Positions 15,969 through 25,231 of a stretch of 64,000 nucleotides of DNA are shown piece after piece. The stretch is from NCBI GenBank assembly GCA_963667505.2, contig OY763490.2, positions 3,658,001 to 3,722,000 of the forward strand, read 5' to 3'. Positions within the stretch are counted from its first letter, which is position 1. Each line of letters starts with the position of its first letter. Origin of the DNA: Aldehydirespirator sp963667505. GTDB taxonomy: Bacteria > Actinomycetota > Acidimicrobiia > Acidimicrobiales > Aldehydirespiratoraceae. Position numbers and translations under genes: made by a program. Under the pieces are notes generated by a model. The model saw only the letters and a program-made list of their open reading frames with translations. It was not told the DNA's origin and did not search any database.

Positions 15969-16567
15969 TGGGTGCGCCCAGCCAGATCGCTGACCTGCGG
16001 GAGCATGGACTGCAGGCCATCCAGCACAACTTCATGACGTCCAAGCTCGAGAGCCTGGTCAACTGGGCCAGGGCCCGCAGCTGCTGGCCCGCGACGTTTG
16101 GGCTCGCCTGCTGCGCCATCGAGATGATGGCCACTGGCGCGGCCCACTACGACCTGGCCCGCTACGGCATGGAGGTGTTCCGGGCCTCTCCCCGCCAGGC
16201 CGACCTGATGATCGTGGCCGGCCGGGTGTCCCAGAAGATGGCCCCGGTGCTACGCCAGATCTACGACCAGATGACGGAGCCCAAGTGGGTCATATCGATG
16301 GGCGTGTGCGCCTCCAGCGGCGGCATGTTCAACAACTACGCCATTGTGCAGGGCGTCGACCAGGTGGTGCCCGTGGACGTGTACGCCCCCGGCTGCCCGC
16401 CCGGGCCCGAGACGCTGATGCACGCCATCTTCACGCTCCACCAGCAGATCACCTCCGACGAGCTGCTGGCCCGCCGGGCCGAGAGCGAGACCGGAGGAGC
16501 AGGCCTGGTGGTGCAGCAGCTCGACGGACAGACGGCGACCTCTACCATCCGTCGTCGGCATGACTGA
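15968..16567 (+). CDS. nuoB: NADH-quinone oxidoreductase subunit B
   Basis: A 199-residue NuoB that carries cluster N2, the last iron-sulfur centre before quinone. The ligand motifs are present: FGLACCAIEMM (tandem Cys), SMGVCASSGGMF, and VYAPGCPPGPETLMH. Family length is 160-220. ATG 15968 overlaps the nuoA stop, and the end overlaps nuoC by 8 bases. A second, clearly different NuoB is encoded at 34.2 kb in the second operon. Confidence 0.96.
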   Translation: MGAPSQIADLREHGLQAIQHNFMTSKLESLVNWARARSCWPATFGLACCAIEMMATGAAHYDLARYGMEVFRASPRQADLMIVAGRVSQKMAPVLRQIYDQMTEPKWVISMGVCASSGGMFNNYAIVQGVDQVVPVDVYAPGCPPGPETLMHAIFTLHQQITSDELLARRAESETGGAGLVVQQLDGQTATSTIRRRHD

Positions 16568-17048
16568 GCGCTACGGCGCTCCCGTCGGGGCCGACGGTCC
16601 GTCGCGGGGCCAGGCTGTGATCCACCCGTCGAGGGGCCAGTGGTGCGATGTGGCCGCAGCGGCCCGGGCCGACGGGTTCGACCAACTCATCGACCTAACC
16701 GCAGTGGACTTCTTGACCTACGGCGCACCCCGGGGCCTGCCGGAGGGGATCGAGCCGGAGCGCTTCGAGGTGGTGGCCAGCCTGATCTCGCACGGGCGGC
16801 GGGAACGACTGCGGATGAGGGTGCAGGTGCCCGCCGAGGATCCGATCCTGCCCACCCTGTTCGACTTGTGGCCGGGAGCCGAGAGCCTCGAGCGCGAGGC
16901 CTACGACATGTTCGGGATCGTCTTCGAGAGTCATCCAGACATGTCGCGCATCCTGATGCCCGAGGACTGGTCGGGGCATCCCCTCCGCAAGGACTACGAC
17001 AGCGGCAGCATCCCGGTGCAGTTCAAGGCCGCCTCCAACGTCCGGTGA
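16560..17048 (+). CDS. nuoC: NADH-quinone oxidoreductase subunit C
   Basis: A 162-residue NuoC, the 30-kDa-type subunit of the hydrophilic arm that packs against NuoD. Family features are DLTAVDFLTYG, the region ending in ESLEREAYDMFGIVFE, and the conserved end GHPLRKDYDSGSIPVQFK. There are no cofactors. It is shorter than the NuoC of the second operon (231 residues). Confidence 0.94.
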   Translation: MTERYGAPVGADGPSRGQAVIHPSRGQWCDVAAAARADGFDQLIDLTAVDFLTYGAPRGLPEGIEPERFEVVASLISHGRRERLRMRVQVPAEDPILPTLFDLWPGAESLEREAYDMFGIVFESHPDMSRILMPEDWSGHPLRKDYDSGSIPVQFKAASNVR

Positions 17049-17058
17049 GGATGCCGCG

Positions 17059-18381
17059 GTGAGCGTCACCGAAGCTCCGCCCACTGCCGAGGCCGCCCCC
17101 GCGGTATTGGCCACCCCGGGCGCCGAGCGGGTCAGCCGCCGCGAGGCGTCGGCAGTGCTGCGCATGTCGGAGGCGGAGGCCGCGGCGATCGGCGGCGATC
17201 CGGCCAATTCCGACGACGACGAGCTGGTTCTGTTGAACATGGGGCCGTCGCACCCGTCCACCCACGGCGTGCTGCGGCTGATGCTGGAGCTGTCGGGCGA
17301 GACGGTGCTGCGCTCCAAGCCGGTCATCGGCTACCTCCACACCGGCATGGAGAAGACGGGCGAGCAGCTCACCTACCTGCAGGGCGGCACCAACGTCACC
17401 CGGATGGACTACGCCTCGCCGCTGTTCAACGAGCTGGCCTTCTCGCTGGCCACCGAGCGGCTGCTGGGCATCGAGGTGCCGGAGCGAGCCACCTGGATCC
17501 GCATGCTGCTGAGCGAGCTCAACCGGGTCAGCTCTCATCTGCTGTTCATGGCCACCAACGGCATGGACCTCGGCGCGGTGTCGATGATGATCTACGGGTG
17601 GCGTGAGCGCGAGGAGGTGCTGCGCTTCTTCGAGAAGGTCACCGGCTTGCGCATGAACCACAACTACATCCGGCCCGGAGGTGTGGCCGCCGACCTGCCC
17701 GCCGACTGGCGCTCCGACGTGGTCGAGCTGATCGAGCTCATCGAGCCCCGCCTCGAGGAGTACGACACGCTGCTCACCGGCCAGCCCATCTGGCGCGAGC
17801 GGCTGCAAGGAGTAGGCGTAATCACCGTGCCCGAGGCTCTGGCCCTCGGGGCCACCGGACCGATCCTGCGGGGCGCGGGCATGGCCTGGGACCTGCGGCG
17901 CGACGAGCCCTACCTGTTCTACGACCAGGTGGATTTCGACGTGATCGTGGGCACCCACGGCGACTGCTACGACCGCTACGCCATCCGTCTCAACGAGATC
18001 CGCGAGTCGCTGTGCATCGTCTCGCAGATCATCGAGGCCATGCCCTCGGGCGACTACCGCACGCAGGACAAGAAGGTCACGCCACCGCCCCGGGCCCGCA
18101 TCGACGCCTCGATGGAGGCGCTGATCCACCACTTCAAGATCTTCACCGAAGGGTTCAAGGTGCCTGTTGGCGAGGCCTACGCGGCCGTCGAGTCGCCCCG
18201 GGGCGAGTTGGGGGTGTACCTGGTGAGCGACGGCTCGTCGGTGCCGTACCGGGTGCATGTGCGGGCCCCGAGCTTCGTGAACCTCCAGACCCTGCCGCAT
18301 CTGATGCAGGACGGTCTGATCGCCGACGGCGTGGCCATCATCTCCTCCGTCGACCCGATCATGGGCGAGGTGGACCGGTGA
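17059..18381 (+). CDS. nuoD: NADH-quinone oxidoreductase subunit D
   Basis: A 440-residue NuoD from GTG 17059; it shapes the quinone-binding cavity with NuoB and is related to hydrogenase large subunits. Residues 1-50 are a variable extension. The core begins LLNMGPSHPSTHGVLRLMLE, with the conserved HPSTHG loop, then GYLHTGMEK and RLDYASPL-like sequence (RMDYASPL), and ends DPIMGEVDR as in the family. The bases that encode this end are duplicated downstream. Confidence 0.96.
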   Translation: MSVTEAPPTAEAAPAVLATPGAERVSRREASAVLRMSEAEAAAIGGDPANSDDDELVLLNMGPSHPSTHGVLRLMLELSGETVLRSKPVIGYLHTGMEKTGEQLTYLQGGTNVTRMDYASPLFNELAFSLATERLLGIEVPERATWIRMLLSELNRVSSHLLFMATNGMDLGAVSMMIYGWREREEVLRFFEKVTGLRMNHNYIRPGGVAADLPADWRSDVVELIELIEPRLEEYDTLLTGQPIWRERLQGVGVITVPEALALGATGPILRGAGMAWDLRRDEPYLFYDQVDFDVIVGTHGDCYDRYAIRLNEIRESLCIVSQIIEAMPSGDYRTQDKKVTPPPRARIDASMEALIHHFKIFTEGFKVPVGEAYAAVESPRGELGVYLVSDGSSVPYRVHVRAPSFVNLQTLPHLMQDGLIADGVAIISSVDPIMGEVDR

Positions 18382-18420
18382 GCTTGGGCGCCGTGGCGGC
18401 TAGCGAGATGGACCGGTGAG
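18367..18420 (+). repeat. Direct repeat at the nuoD/nuoE junction (38 bp apart)
   Basis: The block GAGGTGGACCGGTGAG at 18367-18382, which encodes the last residues and stop of NuoD, recurs with one change at 18405-18420 immediately before and over the GTG start of nuoE. The copy places a second stop next to the nuoE start and so keeps a GGTGAG coupling junction. Confidence 0.75.
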
Positions 18421-19036
18421 CCTCAGCGCGGCCAACGAGGCGCTGGCCGCCGAGATCATCGGCCAGTTCCCGCGCCCCCGCTCGGCCCTGATCCCGCTGC
18501 TGCACCTGGCCCAGGAGCAGGACGGATACCTCACCGACGACGCCATGCGCCACATCGCCGAGCTGGTGGGGGCCACCCCGGCCGAGGTCAGGGGCACGGC
18601 CGGCTTCTACGAGATGTTCCGCTTCGAGCCGGTGGGCACCTACATGGTGAACGTCTGCACCAACATCTCGTGCCTGCTGTGGGGCGGCGAGGAGCTGCTG
18701 GAGCAGGCGTCGGACGCCTTGGGGGTCCGAGCCGGCGGCACCACGGCCGACGGCATGTTCACGCTGGAGGAGGTCGAGTGCATCGCGGCGTGCACCGAAG
18801 CGCCCTGCCTGCAGGTCAACTACCGCTACCGGCACCGGGTGACGCCCGACGACCTCCACCAGCTGATCGAAGACCTGCGAGCGGGGCGCCTCAGCGACGA
18901 GATCCCCGCTCACGGCACGCTCGCCCGGGTGCGTCAGTCGATCCCAGCTAGCCGCGCTGCGGGCGCGGCCGGGCCCGAGAACGCCAGCGACGCACCGGCG
19001 TGGCTGGCCCGCAACGAAGCAGGAGTACCAGGCTGA
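18416..19036 (+). CDS. nuoE: NADH-quinone oxidoreductase subunit E
   Basis: A 206-residue NuoE, thioredoxin-fold subunit with the N1a 2Fe-2S cluster of the NADH module. Ligand pairs are in NVCTNISCLLWGG and VECIAACTEAPCLQVN. The helical N-terminal part LIPLLHLAQEQDGYLTDDAM is typical. Started at GTG 18416. The C-terminal about 35 residues are variable. No nuoE exists in the second operon. Confidence 0.95.
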   Translation: MSLSAANEALAAEIIGQFPRPRSALIPLLHLAQEQDGYLTDDAMRHIAELVGATPAEVRGTAGFYEMFRFEPVGTYMVNVCTNISCLLWGGEELLEQASDALGVRAGGTTADGMFTLEEVECIAACTEAPCLQVNYRYRHRVTPDDLHQLIEDLRAGRLSDEIPAHGTLARVRQSIPASRAAGAAGPENASDAPAWLARNEAGVPG

Positions 19037-19097
19037 TGGCTGGGTGCTCGTCTGCGGGCCCCGGCCGCGCCGTCGGCGTCGCGGCGAGGGCGTTGTG

Positions 19098-20510
19098 ATG
19101 GCCGGGGGCGCCGACGGCTACGTGGCGCACGCCCCGGGCTATGTGGACAGCGGCGGCACCAAGATCGTCACCAGCCGCTTCGAGCACGAGGACTCCTACA
19201 CGCTGCTGCGCTACAAGGCCACCGGCGGCTACAAGGGCCTGGGCGCGGCGCTGGAGACGACCCCGGCGGCGGTGCATCAACAGGTGCGGGACGCGGTGCT
19301 GCTGGGACGGGGCGGCGCCGGATTCCCGGCCGGGGTCAAATGGGGGTTCCTGCCCCCCGGCAAGCACCCCTACTACCTTGTCGTCAACGGCGACGAGAGC
19401 GAGCCGGGCACCTACAAGGACCGCCTGCTGATGGAGCGCGACCCCCACCAGTTGATCGAGGGGTGCCTGATCGCCTGCTACGCCCTGGGCCTGCAGCAGT
19501 GCTTCCTGTACGTGCGGGGCGAGATGGTGCTGGCTCAGGAGCGGATCGCGGCCGCCCTCAACGAGGCCTACTCGGCCGGGTATGTGGGCCGGGACATCTG
19601 CGGCACCGACTTCTCGGTGGACATCGTGATGGCCTGGGGCGCGGGCGCCTACATCGTGGGCGAGGAGACCGCGCTGATCGAGAGCCTCGAGGGCCGTCGG
19701 GGGATGCCCCGCCTCAAGCCGCCGTACTTCCCGGCCGCAGTGGGCCTGTACGGCCAGCCCACGATCGTCAACAACGTGGAGACGCTGAGCAACCTTCCGT
19801 GGCTGATGGTGAACGGCGCGGACGCCTACCGCCAGCACGGCTCGGAGTCGTCGCCGGGCACCCGGATGTTCGCGGTCTCGGGCCATGTGCGCCGTCCCGG
19901 CGTGTACGAGGTGCAGCACGGGGTCACCACTTTCCGGGAACTCCTCTACGGCGACAGCTTCTGCCGAGGCATGCGCGACGGCCGAGAGCTGAAGATGTTC
20001 ATCCCCGGAGGCGGGTCGGCGCCGTGGTTCTTCGCCGAGCATCTCGATCTGCCGCTGGAGGCCCGGCCGGTGGGGGCGGCCGGGTCGATGCTCGGCTCCG
20101 GCGCCATCGTGGTCATGGACGACACCACCGACGCGGTGCAGGCCGCCTGGCGGGTGGTGAAGTTCTTCGCCCGAGAGTCCTGCGGCAAGTGCACTCCGTG
20201 CCGGGAGGGCACCACCTGGCTGGAGCAGATCCTTCGCAGGATCCTCGACGGCGACGGCCGGCCCTCCGACATCGACCTCCTGCTCGACATCGGCGACAAC
20301 ATAAGTCCCGGCCCCTACCCGGTGGCCGCCCATGACGGCTTGGAGGCGGTTCCGTTCCCGCCCCGCCAGACCACCATCTGCCCGCTCGGCCCGTCGGCGG
20401 TCGCCCCGGTGGTGTCCACCATCCGCCGATTCCGCCACGAGTACGAGGCGAAGATCACCCGCCGCGACCCCATCCCAATCGAAGTCGTGCCAGTAGCAGC
20501 GAGCCGATGA
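19098..20510 (+). CDS. nuoF: NADH-quinone oxidoreductase subunit F
   Basis: A 470-residue NuoF, the NADH-oxidising subunit with FMN and the N3 4Fe-4S cluster. Motifs: GRGGAGFPAGVKWGFLP (NADH/FMN glycine loop), NGDESEPGTYKDRLLME, GAGAYIVGEETALIESLEG, and the cluster site ESCGKCTPCREGT plus the later Cys in TTICPLG. ATG 19098 is chosen because homology starts there; 61 bases separate it from nuoE. With E and G it forms the NADH module, found only in this operon. Confidence 0.96.
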   Translation: MAGGADGYVAHAPGYVDSGGTKIVTSRFEHEDSYTLLRYKATGGYKGLGAALETTPAAVHQQVRDAVLLGRGGAGFPAGVKWGFLPPGKHPYYLVVNGDESEPGTYKDRLLMERDPHQLIEGCLIACYALGLQQCFLYVRGEMVLAQERIAAALNEAYSAGYVGRDICGTDFSVDIVMAWGAGAYIVGEETALIESLEGRRGMPRLKPPYFPAAVGLYGQPTIVNNVETLSNLPWLMVNGADAYRQHGSESSPGTRMFAVSGHVRRPGVYEVQHGVTTFRELLYGDSFCRGMRDGRELKMFIPGGGSAPWFFAEHLDLPLEARPVGAAGSMLGSGAIVVMDDTTDAVQAAWRVVKFFARESCGKCTPCREGTTWLEQILRRILDGDGRPSDIDLLLDIGDNISPGPYPVAAHDGLEAVPFPPRQTTICPLGPSAVAPVVSTIRRFRHEYEAKITRRDPIPIEVVPVAASR

Positions 20511-20535
20511 CTACGGACGGCGGTGCGACCCGTGA

Positions 20536-20612
20536 GGCCGGGGGGTGGCACGGGGGCAAGGAATGGCGCCGCTTGCGGCGTCAGGCCGCGCCCGTGACAG
20601 GACCCGCCGGCC
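20536..20612 (+). repeat. Inverted-repeat-flanked element between nuoF and nuoG
   Basis: A 77-base segment bounded by near-inverted ends (GGCCGGGGGG and CCCGCCGGCC). It shares the outer blocks GTGGC near the left end and GTGACAG plus CCCGCC near the right end with a segment inside nuoG (22869-22954). The middle parts differ. It occupies most of the 115-base gap between nuoF and nuoG. Confidence 0.5.
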
Positions 20613-20625
20613 GGGGAGTCCTGCC

Positions 20626-23316
20626 ATGACCGCGGTAGACCCTCAGGCCGCGGCGGAGATCACCGTTGACGGCGAGACCCTGGCCGCGAAGCCGGGCGAG
20701 ATGCTGATCGAGGCCTGCGAGCGCAACGGGACCTACATCCCGAGGTTCTGCTACCACCGGCGCATGAGCCCGGTCGGCATGTGCCGCATGTGCCTGGTGG
20801 AGGTGGACACCGGACGGGGATTCGCCCTCCAGCCTTCGTGCATGGTGCCGGTGTCGGAGGGCATGAACGTGTCCACCGAGTCCGAGGCGGCCAAGAAGGC
20901 CCAGGACGGCGTGCTGGAGTTCCTGCTGATCAACCATCCCCTCGACTGCCCGGTCTGCGACAAGGGCGGCGAGTGCCCGCTGCAGGACCAGACGATGGCC
21001 TACGGGCCGGGCGAGACCCGCTTTGTGGAGGAGAAGCGCCACTTCACGAAGCCCGTCGCCATCAGCGAGACCGTCTACCTTGATCGGGAGCGTTGCATCC
21101 TCTGTGACCGCTGCACCCGCTTCGCCGACGAAGTGGCCGGCGACGCTCTGATCCACTTCATGGGCCGAGGCAACCTCACCGAGGTCAACACCTACCCGAA
21201 CGAGCCCTTCGCGTCCTACTTCTCGGGCAACACCGTGCAGATCTGCCCGGTGGGGGCGCTGACTGCCAAGCCCTACCGCTTCAAGGCCCGTCCCTGGGAC
21301 CTGACCGAGACGGTCTCGACGGCCTGGGTGGACAGCGTGGGGGCCAGGGTGGCTGTGCAGGCGTCGCGCAACCGGGTGCTGCGAGTGCTGGGCGTGGACT
21401 GCGACGCGGTCAACTGGGGCTGGCTGTCCGACAAGGAGCGCTTCGGATTCGAGGCGCTAAACAGCCCCGAACGCCTCGACACGCCCCTCATCCGCGACGC
21501 CGTCGGCGACCAGGGCCTCGAGTTCAGGCAGGCCGGCTGGGGCGAGGCGCTGGGCCGGGTGGCCGACGCCCTCTCTGCCGCCCCGCCCGAGCGGGTCGCA
21601 GTGCTGGGCGGCGCCCGTCTCACCAACGAGTCCCAGTACATGTGGGCCAAGCTGGCCAAAGGAGTCATCGGCACCGACAACGTGGACGCCCAGCTAGGAG
21701 ACGGCCTCGACCCGGCGCTCGTGCTGGGTCTGCCTAGGGCAACTATCGACGAGGCCTGCCGCCCTGGCGGGACCGTCGTGCTCATGGGGCCCGACCCCAA
21801 GGAGGAGCTCGGCACCCTCTACCTGCGCCTCCGCCACGCCGTCGTCAACGACGGCGTGAAGCTCATTGAGGTCGTGCCCTGCGCCACCGGCCTGTCGCAC
21901 TTGGCCGCGCATTCCCTACGCCCCGTGCCGGGCGCGACTGCCCAACTGGCCCAGGCCCTGGTGATCGCCGCCGATTCCGAGCGCCCCGAGCCCTCCAGCG
22001 GCGACGAGACGGCTGCCCCGGTCTCGGTGCCCGAGTCTCAGGCCCGGACAGCCGACGCCGTACGGGCCGCAGTAACCGCCTGCGGCGTGGCCGTCGACCG
22101 GATCGAGGAAGCGGCCCAGGCCCTGGCAGCAGCCGACGGCGGTGTGACGGTGATCGTGGGCCGGGCGTCGCTGGCCGAGCCGGCCGGCATCGTCGAGGCC
22201 GCGGCACTGGAGCTGGCCGAGCTCCCCTCGGCGCGCTTCCTGTCAGCGCTGCGGCGCGGCAACGTGCACGGCGCGCTCCACGCCGGTCTCGCCCCGGGCC
22301 TGCTGCCGGGCCAGACCGGGCCGCCCGAGACCGACACCGAGCAAGCCGAAGCCCTGGATCAAGCCTGGCCCACCAGACCGCAGACCGAGGGACTCGACGC
22401 CCACGGCGTCCTACAAGCAGCCGCCCAGGGCGAGGTCGATGTGCTGGTACTGCTTGGTGCCGACCCGCTCAACGACTTCCCAGACCGCAACCTCGCCTAC
22501 CGAGGACTCCGAGGCGCCGCACTGGTGGTAGCGGTCGATCTGTTCCTCAATGACTCGGCAGACCTAGCGGCCGACGTGGTCCTCGCCGCTGCCGGCCCCA
22601 CCGAGCGCAACGGCACCTTCACCAACCTCGAGAGCCGCATAAGCGCCACAAGCCGCAAGGTCACACCACCAGGAACCGCCCGCCCCGACTGGATGATCGC
22701 CTCCGAGCTCGCCGACCGCCTAAGCCCAGGCACCGGCATCGAGTCCCAAGAAGCCATCCAAGCCGAACTAGCAAGCATCTCCAAGATCCACCAACCGCTC
22801 ACCGAGCAAGCCCCAGAGGTGAACTCCATAGAAGGAGCACTGCTCCCAGCAACCGGCGCAACCAACGAGGCTGGCGGGTGGCGCCGAGGCCGTTCGGCCG
22901 GAGGTGGGCGCCAACCCGCCGGCCGACCGGCATCGGTGACAGCCCCCGCCAGCCGGGAAGAGTCACGCGCAGAGCAGGACCCCTCCCAAGAAGGAGCCCC
23001 CGCCAACTTCGCGCTCATCGCAACCCGCACCATGTACGACGACGGCACAATGCTCCGCCACTGCCCGTCGAGCCGCGGTCTGGCCCCGGCCGCAACAGCC
23101 CGAATCAACCCGTCGGAGCTTCCCCGCATCGGCCTCGCCGACGGAACGGCCGTGAGAGTGTCATCGGACTGCGGCCACATCGAAGCGGTGCTCACCGCCG
23201 CCGCGGCCGTGCCCGAGGGCTCGCTGGCCGTCAACTGGATCTCGCCCTGTGCGCCCGCCAACACGCTGATCGCCGCCGGTGAGCCGGTCACGTTCGTGAG
23301 GGTGGAGACGCTGTGA
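20626..23316 (+). CDS. nuoG: NADH-quinone oxidoreductase subunit G
   Basis: An 896-residue NuoG from ATG 20626. The N-terminal ferredoxin domain holds the N1b 2Fe-2S site (GMCRMCLVEV), then the HPLDCPVCDKGGECPLQDQ and CILCDRCTRF clusters of N4/N5, then a molybdopterin-oxidoreductase-like domain of about 600 residues that has no cofactor motif, as usual. Residues about 748-777 (GGWRRGRSAGGGRQPAGR and on) are a Gly/Arg-rich insert that corresponds to a small repeat element. From about 22320 the third codon positions contain more A than in the rest of the operon. Confidence 0.95.
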   Translation: MTAVDPQAAAEITVDGETLAAKPGEMLIEACERNGTYIPRFCYHRRMSPVGMCRMCLVEVDTGRGFALQPSCMVPVSEGMNVSTESEAAKKAQDGVLEFLLINHPLDCPVCDKGGECPLQDQTMAYGPGETRFVEEKRHFTKPVAISETVYLDRERCILCDRCTRFADEVAGDALIHFMGRGNLTEVNTYPNEPFASYFSGNTVQICPVGALTAKPYRFKARPWDLTETVSTAWVDSVGARVAVQASRNRVLRVLGVDCDAVNWGWLSDKERFGFEALNSPERLDTPLIRDAVGDQGLEFRQAGWGEALGRVADALSAAPPERVAVLGGARLTNESQYMWAKLAKGVIGTDNVDAQLGDGLDPALVLGLPRATIDEACRPGGTVVLMGPDPKEELGTLYLRLRHAVVNDGVKLIEVVPCATGLSHLAAHSLRPVPGATAQLAQALVIAADSERPEPSSGDETAAPVSVPESQARTADAVRAAVTACGVAVDRIEEAAQALAAADGGVTVIVGRASLAEPAGIVEAAALELAELPSARFLSALRRGNVHGALHAGLAPGLLPGQTGPPETDTEQAEALDQAWPTRPQTEGLDAHGVLQAAAQGEVDVLVLLGADPLNDFPDRNLAYRGLRGAALVVAVDLFLNDSADLAADVVLAAAGPTERNGTFTNLESRISATSRKVTPPGTARPDWMIASELADRLSPGTGIESQEAIQAELASISKIHQPLTEQAPEVNSIEGALLPATGATNEAGGWRRGRSAGGGRQPAGRPASVTAPASREESRAEQDPSQEGAPANFALIATRTMYDDGTMLRHCPSSRGLAPAATARINPSELPRIGLADGTAVRVSSDCGHIEAVLTAAAAVPEGSLAVNWISPCAPANTLIAAGEPVTFVRVETL
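22869..22954 (+). repeat. Inverted-repeat-flanked element inside nuoG
   Basis: An 86-base segment with perfect 10-base inverted ends (GGCTGGCGGG / CCCGCCAGCC). Like the nuoF-nuoG gap segment it has GTGGC next to the left end and GTGACAG next to the right end. It lies in a linker before the last NuoG domain and keeps the reading frame open, giving a Gly/Arg/Ala/Pro-rich insert. Confidence 0.55.
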
Positions 23317-24587
23317 CCCGCACGCTGGTGCTGGCCGCCGACCCGATGCTGGCTGGCGAGATCGGCTGGGTCGAGGTGGTGCTCGTCGCGGCGAAGGTCG
23401 TGGTGGCCTTCAAGGCTCTGCTGGTGGCGGTCATGCTGATGATCTGGTTCGAGCGGAAGCTCCTCGGCGGTATGCACCAGCGTTTCGGACCCACCATCGC
23501 CGGACCCTGGGGGATCCTTCAGACCCTCGCCGACGGCACCAAGCTCTTCTTCAAGGAGGACCTGGTCCCCGATCGCTCGGACCGCTTCGTGTTCAAGTTG
23601 GCGCCCTACCTGTCGCTGGTGCCCGCCTTCCTGGCGTTCGCCATCATCCCGCTAGGCGGAGACTTCAGCGGACGTGGCGGCGAGGTCGAGTGGTGGGGCC
23701 GCACCACCTACCTGCAGGTCGCCGACCCGCCGGTAGGCATCCTGCTGTTCCTGGCCATGAGCTCGCTGGCCGTGTACGGCGTGATGCTGGCCGGCTGGTC
23801 GTCGGGATCGAAGTACCCGCTGCTCGGATCGGTGCGGGCCTCGGCCCAGATGGTCAGCTACGAGGCCGCTCTCGGCCTGGCCGTGGCGTCGATCGTGCTG
23901 GTGAACGAGTCGCTGTCCACCCACGACATGGTGATGGTGCAGGCCGGTGAGGGGTTCCTCGGCCTCATACCGCGCTGGAACCTGATCGTCACCGGGCTGG
24001 TGCCGTTCATCGTGTTCCTCATCGCCGGAACCGCTGAACTCAACCGCCCGCCGTTCGATCTGGTGGAGGCCGAGCAGGAACTGGTCGGCGGCTTCCACAC
24101 CGAGTACTCCTCGATTCGCTTCGCGCTCTTCTTCCTGGCCGAGTTCATGAACACCATCACCATGTCGGCCGTCATCGTCACGCTGTTCTTCGGCGGCCCG
24201 GCCGGGCCGGTGCTCGTCGGGGAGGTGGCCGGCATGAGCGTGGCCTGGGCCTGGGGTTTCGTCTGGTTCTTCGCGAAGCTGTTCGTGTTCCTGTTCGTCT
24301 TCGTGTGGATGCGGGCCACGTTGCCCCGCTTCCGCTACGACCAGTTGATGGACCTGGGCTGGAAGGCCCTGATCCCGGTGGCGCTGGGCTGGTTCCTGTT
24401 CCTTGCCGCCCTCGAGGTGGGACGCGACCGAGGCTGGAGCCTGGCCGTGGTCACTCTGGTGTCGCTGGCGGCGTTCGCAGTGGGCGGCTCGCTGCTAGTG
24501 AGGGCCGTTCGCAGCGGTCGAGGTGGCCGCACCGATGAGCCCGGCCCGCCCGCCGGGCGCGCCGACCGGGCGGAGGAGACGGTCTGA
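23313..24587 (+). CDS. nuoH: NADH-quinone oxidoreductase subunit H
   Basis: A 424-residue membrane subunit that links the peripheral arm to the proton channels and lines the quinone entry. Eight or so helices; motifs WFERKLLGGMHQRFGPTIAG, DGTKLFFKEDLVPDRSDRFV, ELNRPPFDLVEAEQELVGGF and the end around RATLPRFRYDQLMDLGWK. GTG 23313 overlaps the nuoG stop. It is longer than the NuoH of the second operon (343) because of a C-terminal helix and hydrophilic tail. Confidence 0.96.
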   Translation: MTRTLVLAADPMLAGEIGWVEVVLVAAKVVVAFKALLVAVMLMIWFERKLLGGMHQRFGPTIAGPWGILQTLADGTKLFFKEDLVPDRSDRFVFKLAPYLSLVPAFLAFAIIPLGGDFSGRGGEVEWWGRTTYLQVADPPVGILLFLAMSSLAVYGVMLAGWSSGSKYPLLGSVRASAQMVSYEAALGLAVASIVLVNESLSTHDMVMVQAGEGFLGLIPRWNLIVTGLVPFIVFLIAGTAELNRPPFDLVEAEQELVGGFHTEYSSIRFALFFLAEFMNTITMSAVIVTLFFGGPAGPVLVGEVAGMSVAWAWGFVWFFAKLFVFLFVFVWMRATLPRFRYDQLMDLGWKALIPVALGWFLFLAALEVGRDRGWSLAVVTLVSLAAFAVGGSLLVRAVRSGRGGRTDEPGPPAGRADRAEETV

Positions 24588-25231
24588 TGGGATATCTGCA
24601 CGGCTTCGCGGTCACCTTGCGCCAACTGTTCCTGCCCAGGGTGACCACCGACTACCGGGGCGGCTTCGACCCCGACTCGTCCCGCGACGTCAAGCGGGAC
24701 AAGCCTGAGCGGCTCCACGGCCGCCACGTCCTCAACCGCTACGAGGACGGCATGGAGAAGTGCATCGGCTGCGAGCTCTGCGCCGGAGTGTGCCCGGCGA
24801 ACTGCATCTACGTGCGCGGCGCCGACAACGACCCCGACGATCCGGTCGCGCCGGGCGAGCGCTACGGCTACGTGTACGAGATCAACTATCTGCGCTGCAT
24901 CCACTGCGACCTGTGCGTGGAGGCCTGCCCCACTCAGGCGATTACCGAGTCGAAGCTGTTCGAGTTCTCCTTCACCAGCCGCGACGACGCCGTCTACACC
25001 AAGGACGAACTGCTTGTGGACGACGACGGCCGGCCCCGCCAGATGCCCTGGGAGGACTGGCGCGAGGACGAGGATGCTCACACCTCGGCCTGGATGCGGG
25101 CCACGTCGCCGTCGGGGGATCACCGCTATGTGGGCTCGGTGGCCTGGTCCGGCGAGCTCGGATACGGGGTCCGCCCCGCCGAACCGCCCGACGCTCCTGG
25201 TGATCCGCAGGAGGAGGCGGCCGATGGCTGA
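24587..25231 (+). CDS. nuoI: NADH-quinone oxidoreductase subunit I
   Basis: A 214-residue ferredoxin-type subunit with clusters N6a and N6b, which link NuoG to NuoB. Cluster motifs CIGCELCAGVCPANC (with the upstream EKCIG context) and CIHCDLCVEACPTQAI are complete. The C-terminal part (SKLFEFSFTSRDDAVYTKDE onward) is typical of actinobacterial NuoI. ATG 24587 overlaps the nuoH stop by one base, and the gene overlaps nuoJ by 8 bases. Confidence 0.96.
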   Translation: MGYLHGFAVTLRQLFLPRVTTDYRGGFDPDSSRDVKRDKPERLHGRHVLNRYEDGMEKCIGCELCAGVCPANCIYVRGADNDPDDPVAPGERYGYVYEINYLRCIHCDLCVEACPTQAITESKLFEFSFTSRDDAVYTKDELLVDDDGRPRQMPWEDWREDEDAHTSAWMRATSPSGDHRYVGSVAWSGELGYGVRPAEPPDAPGDPQEEAADG

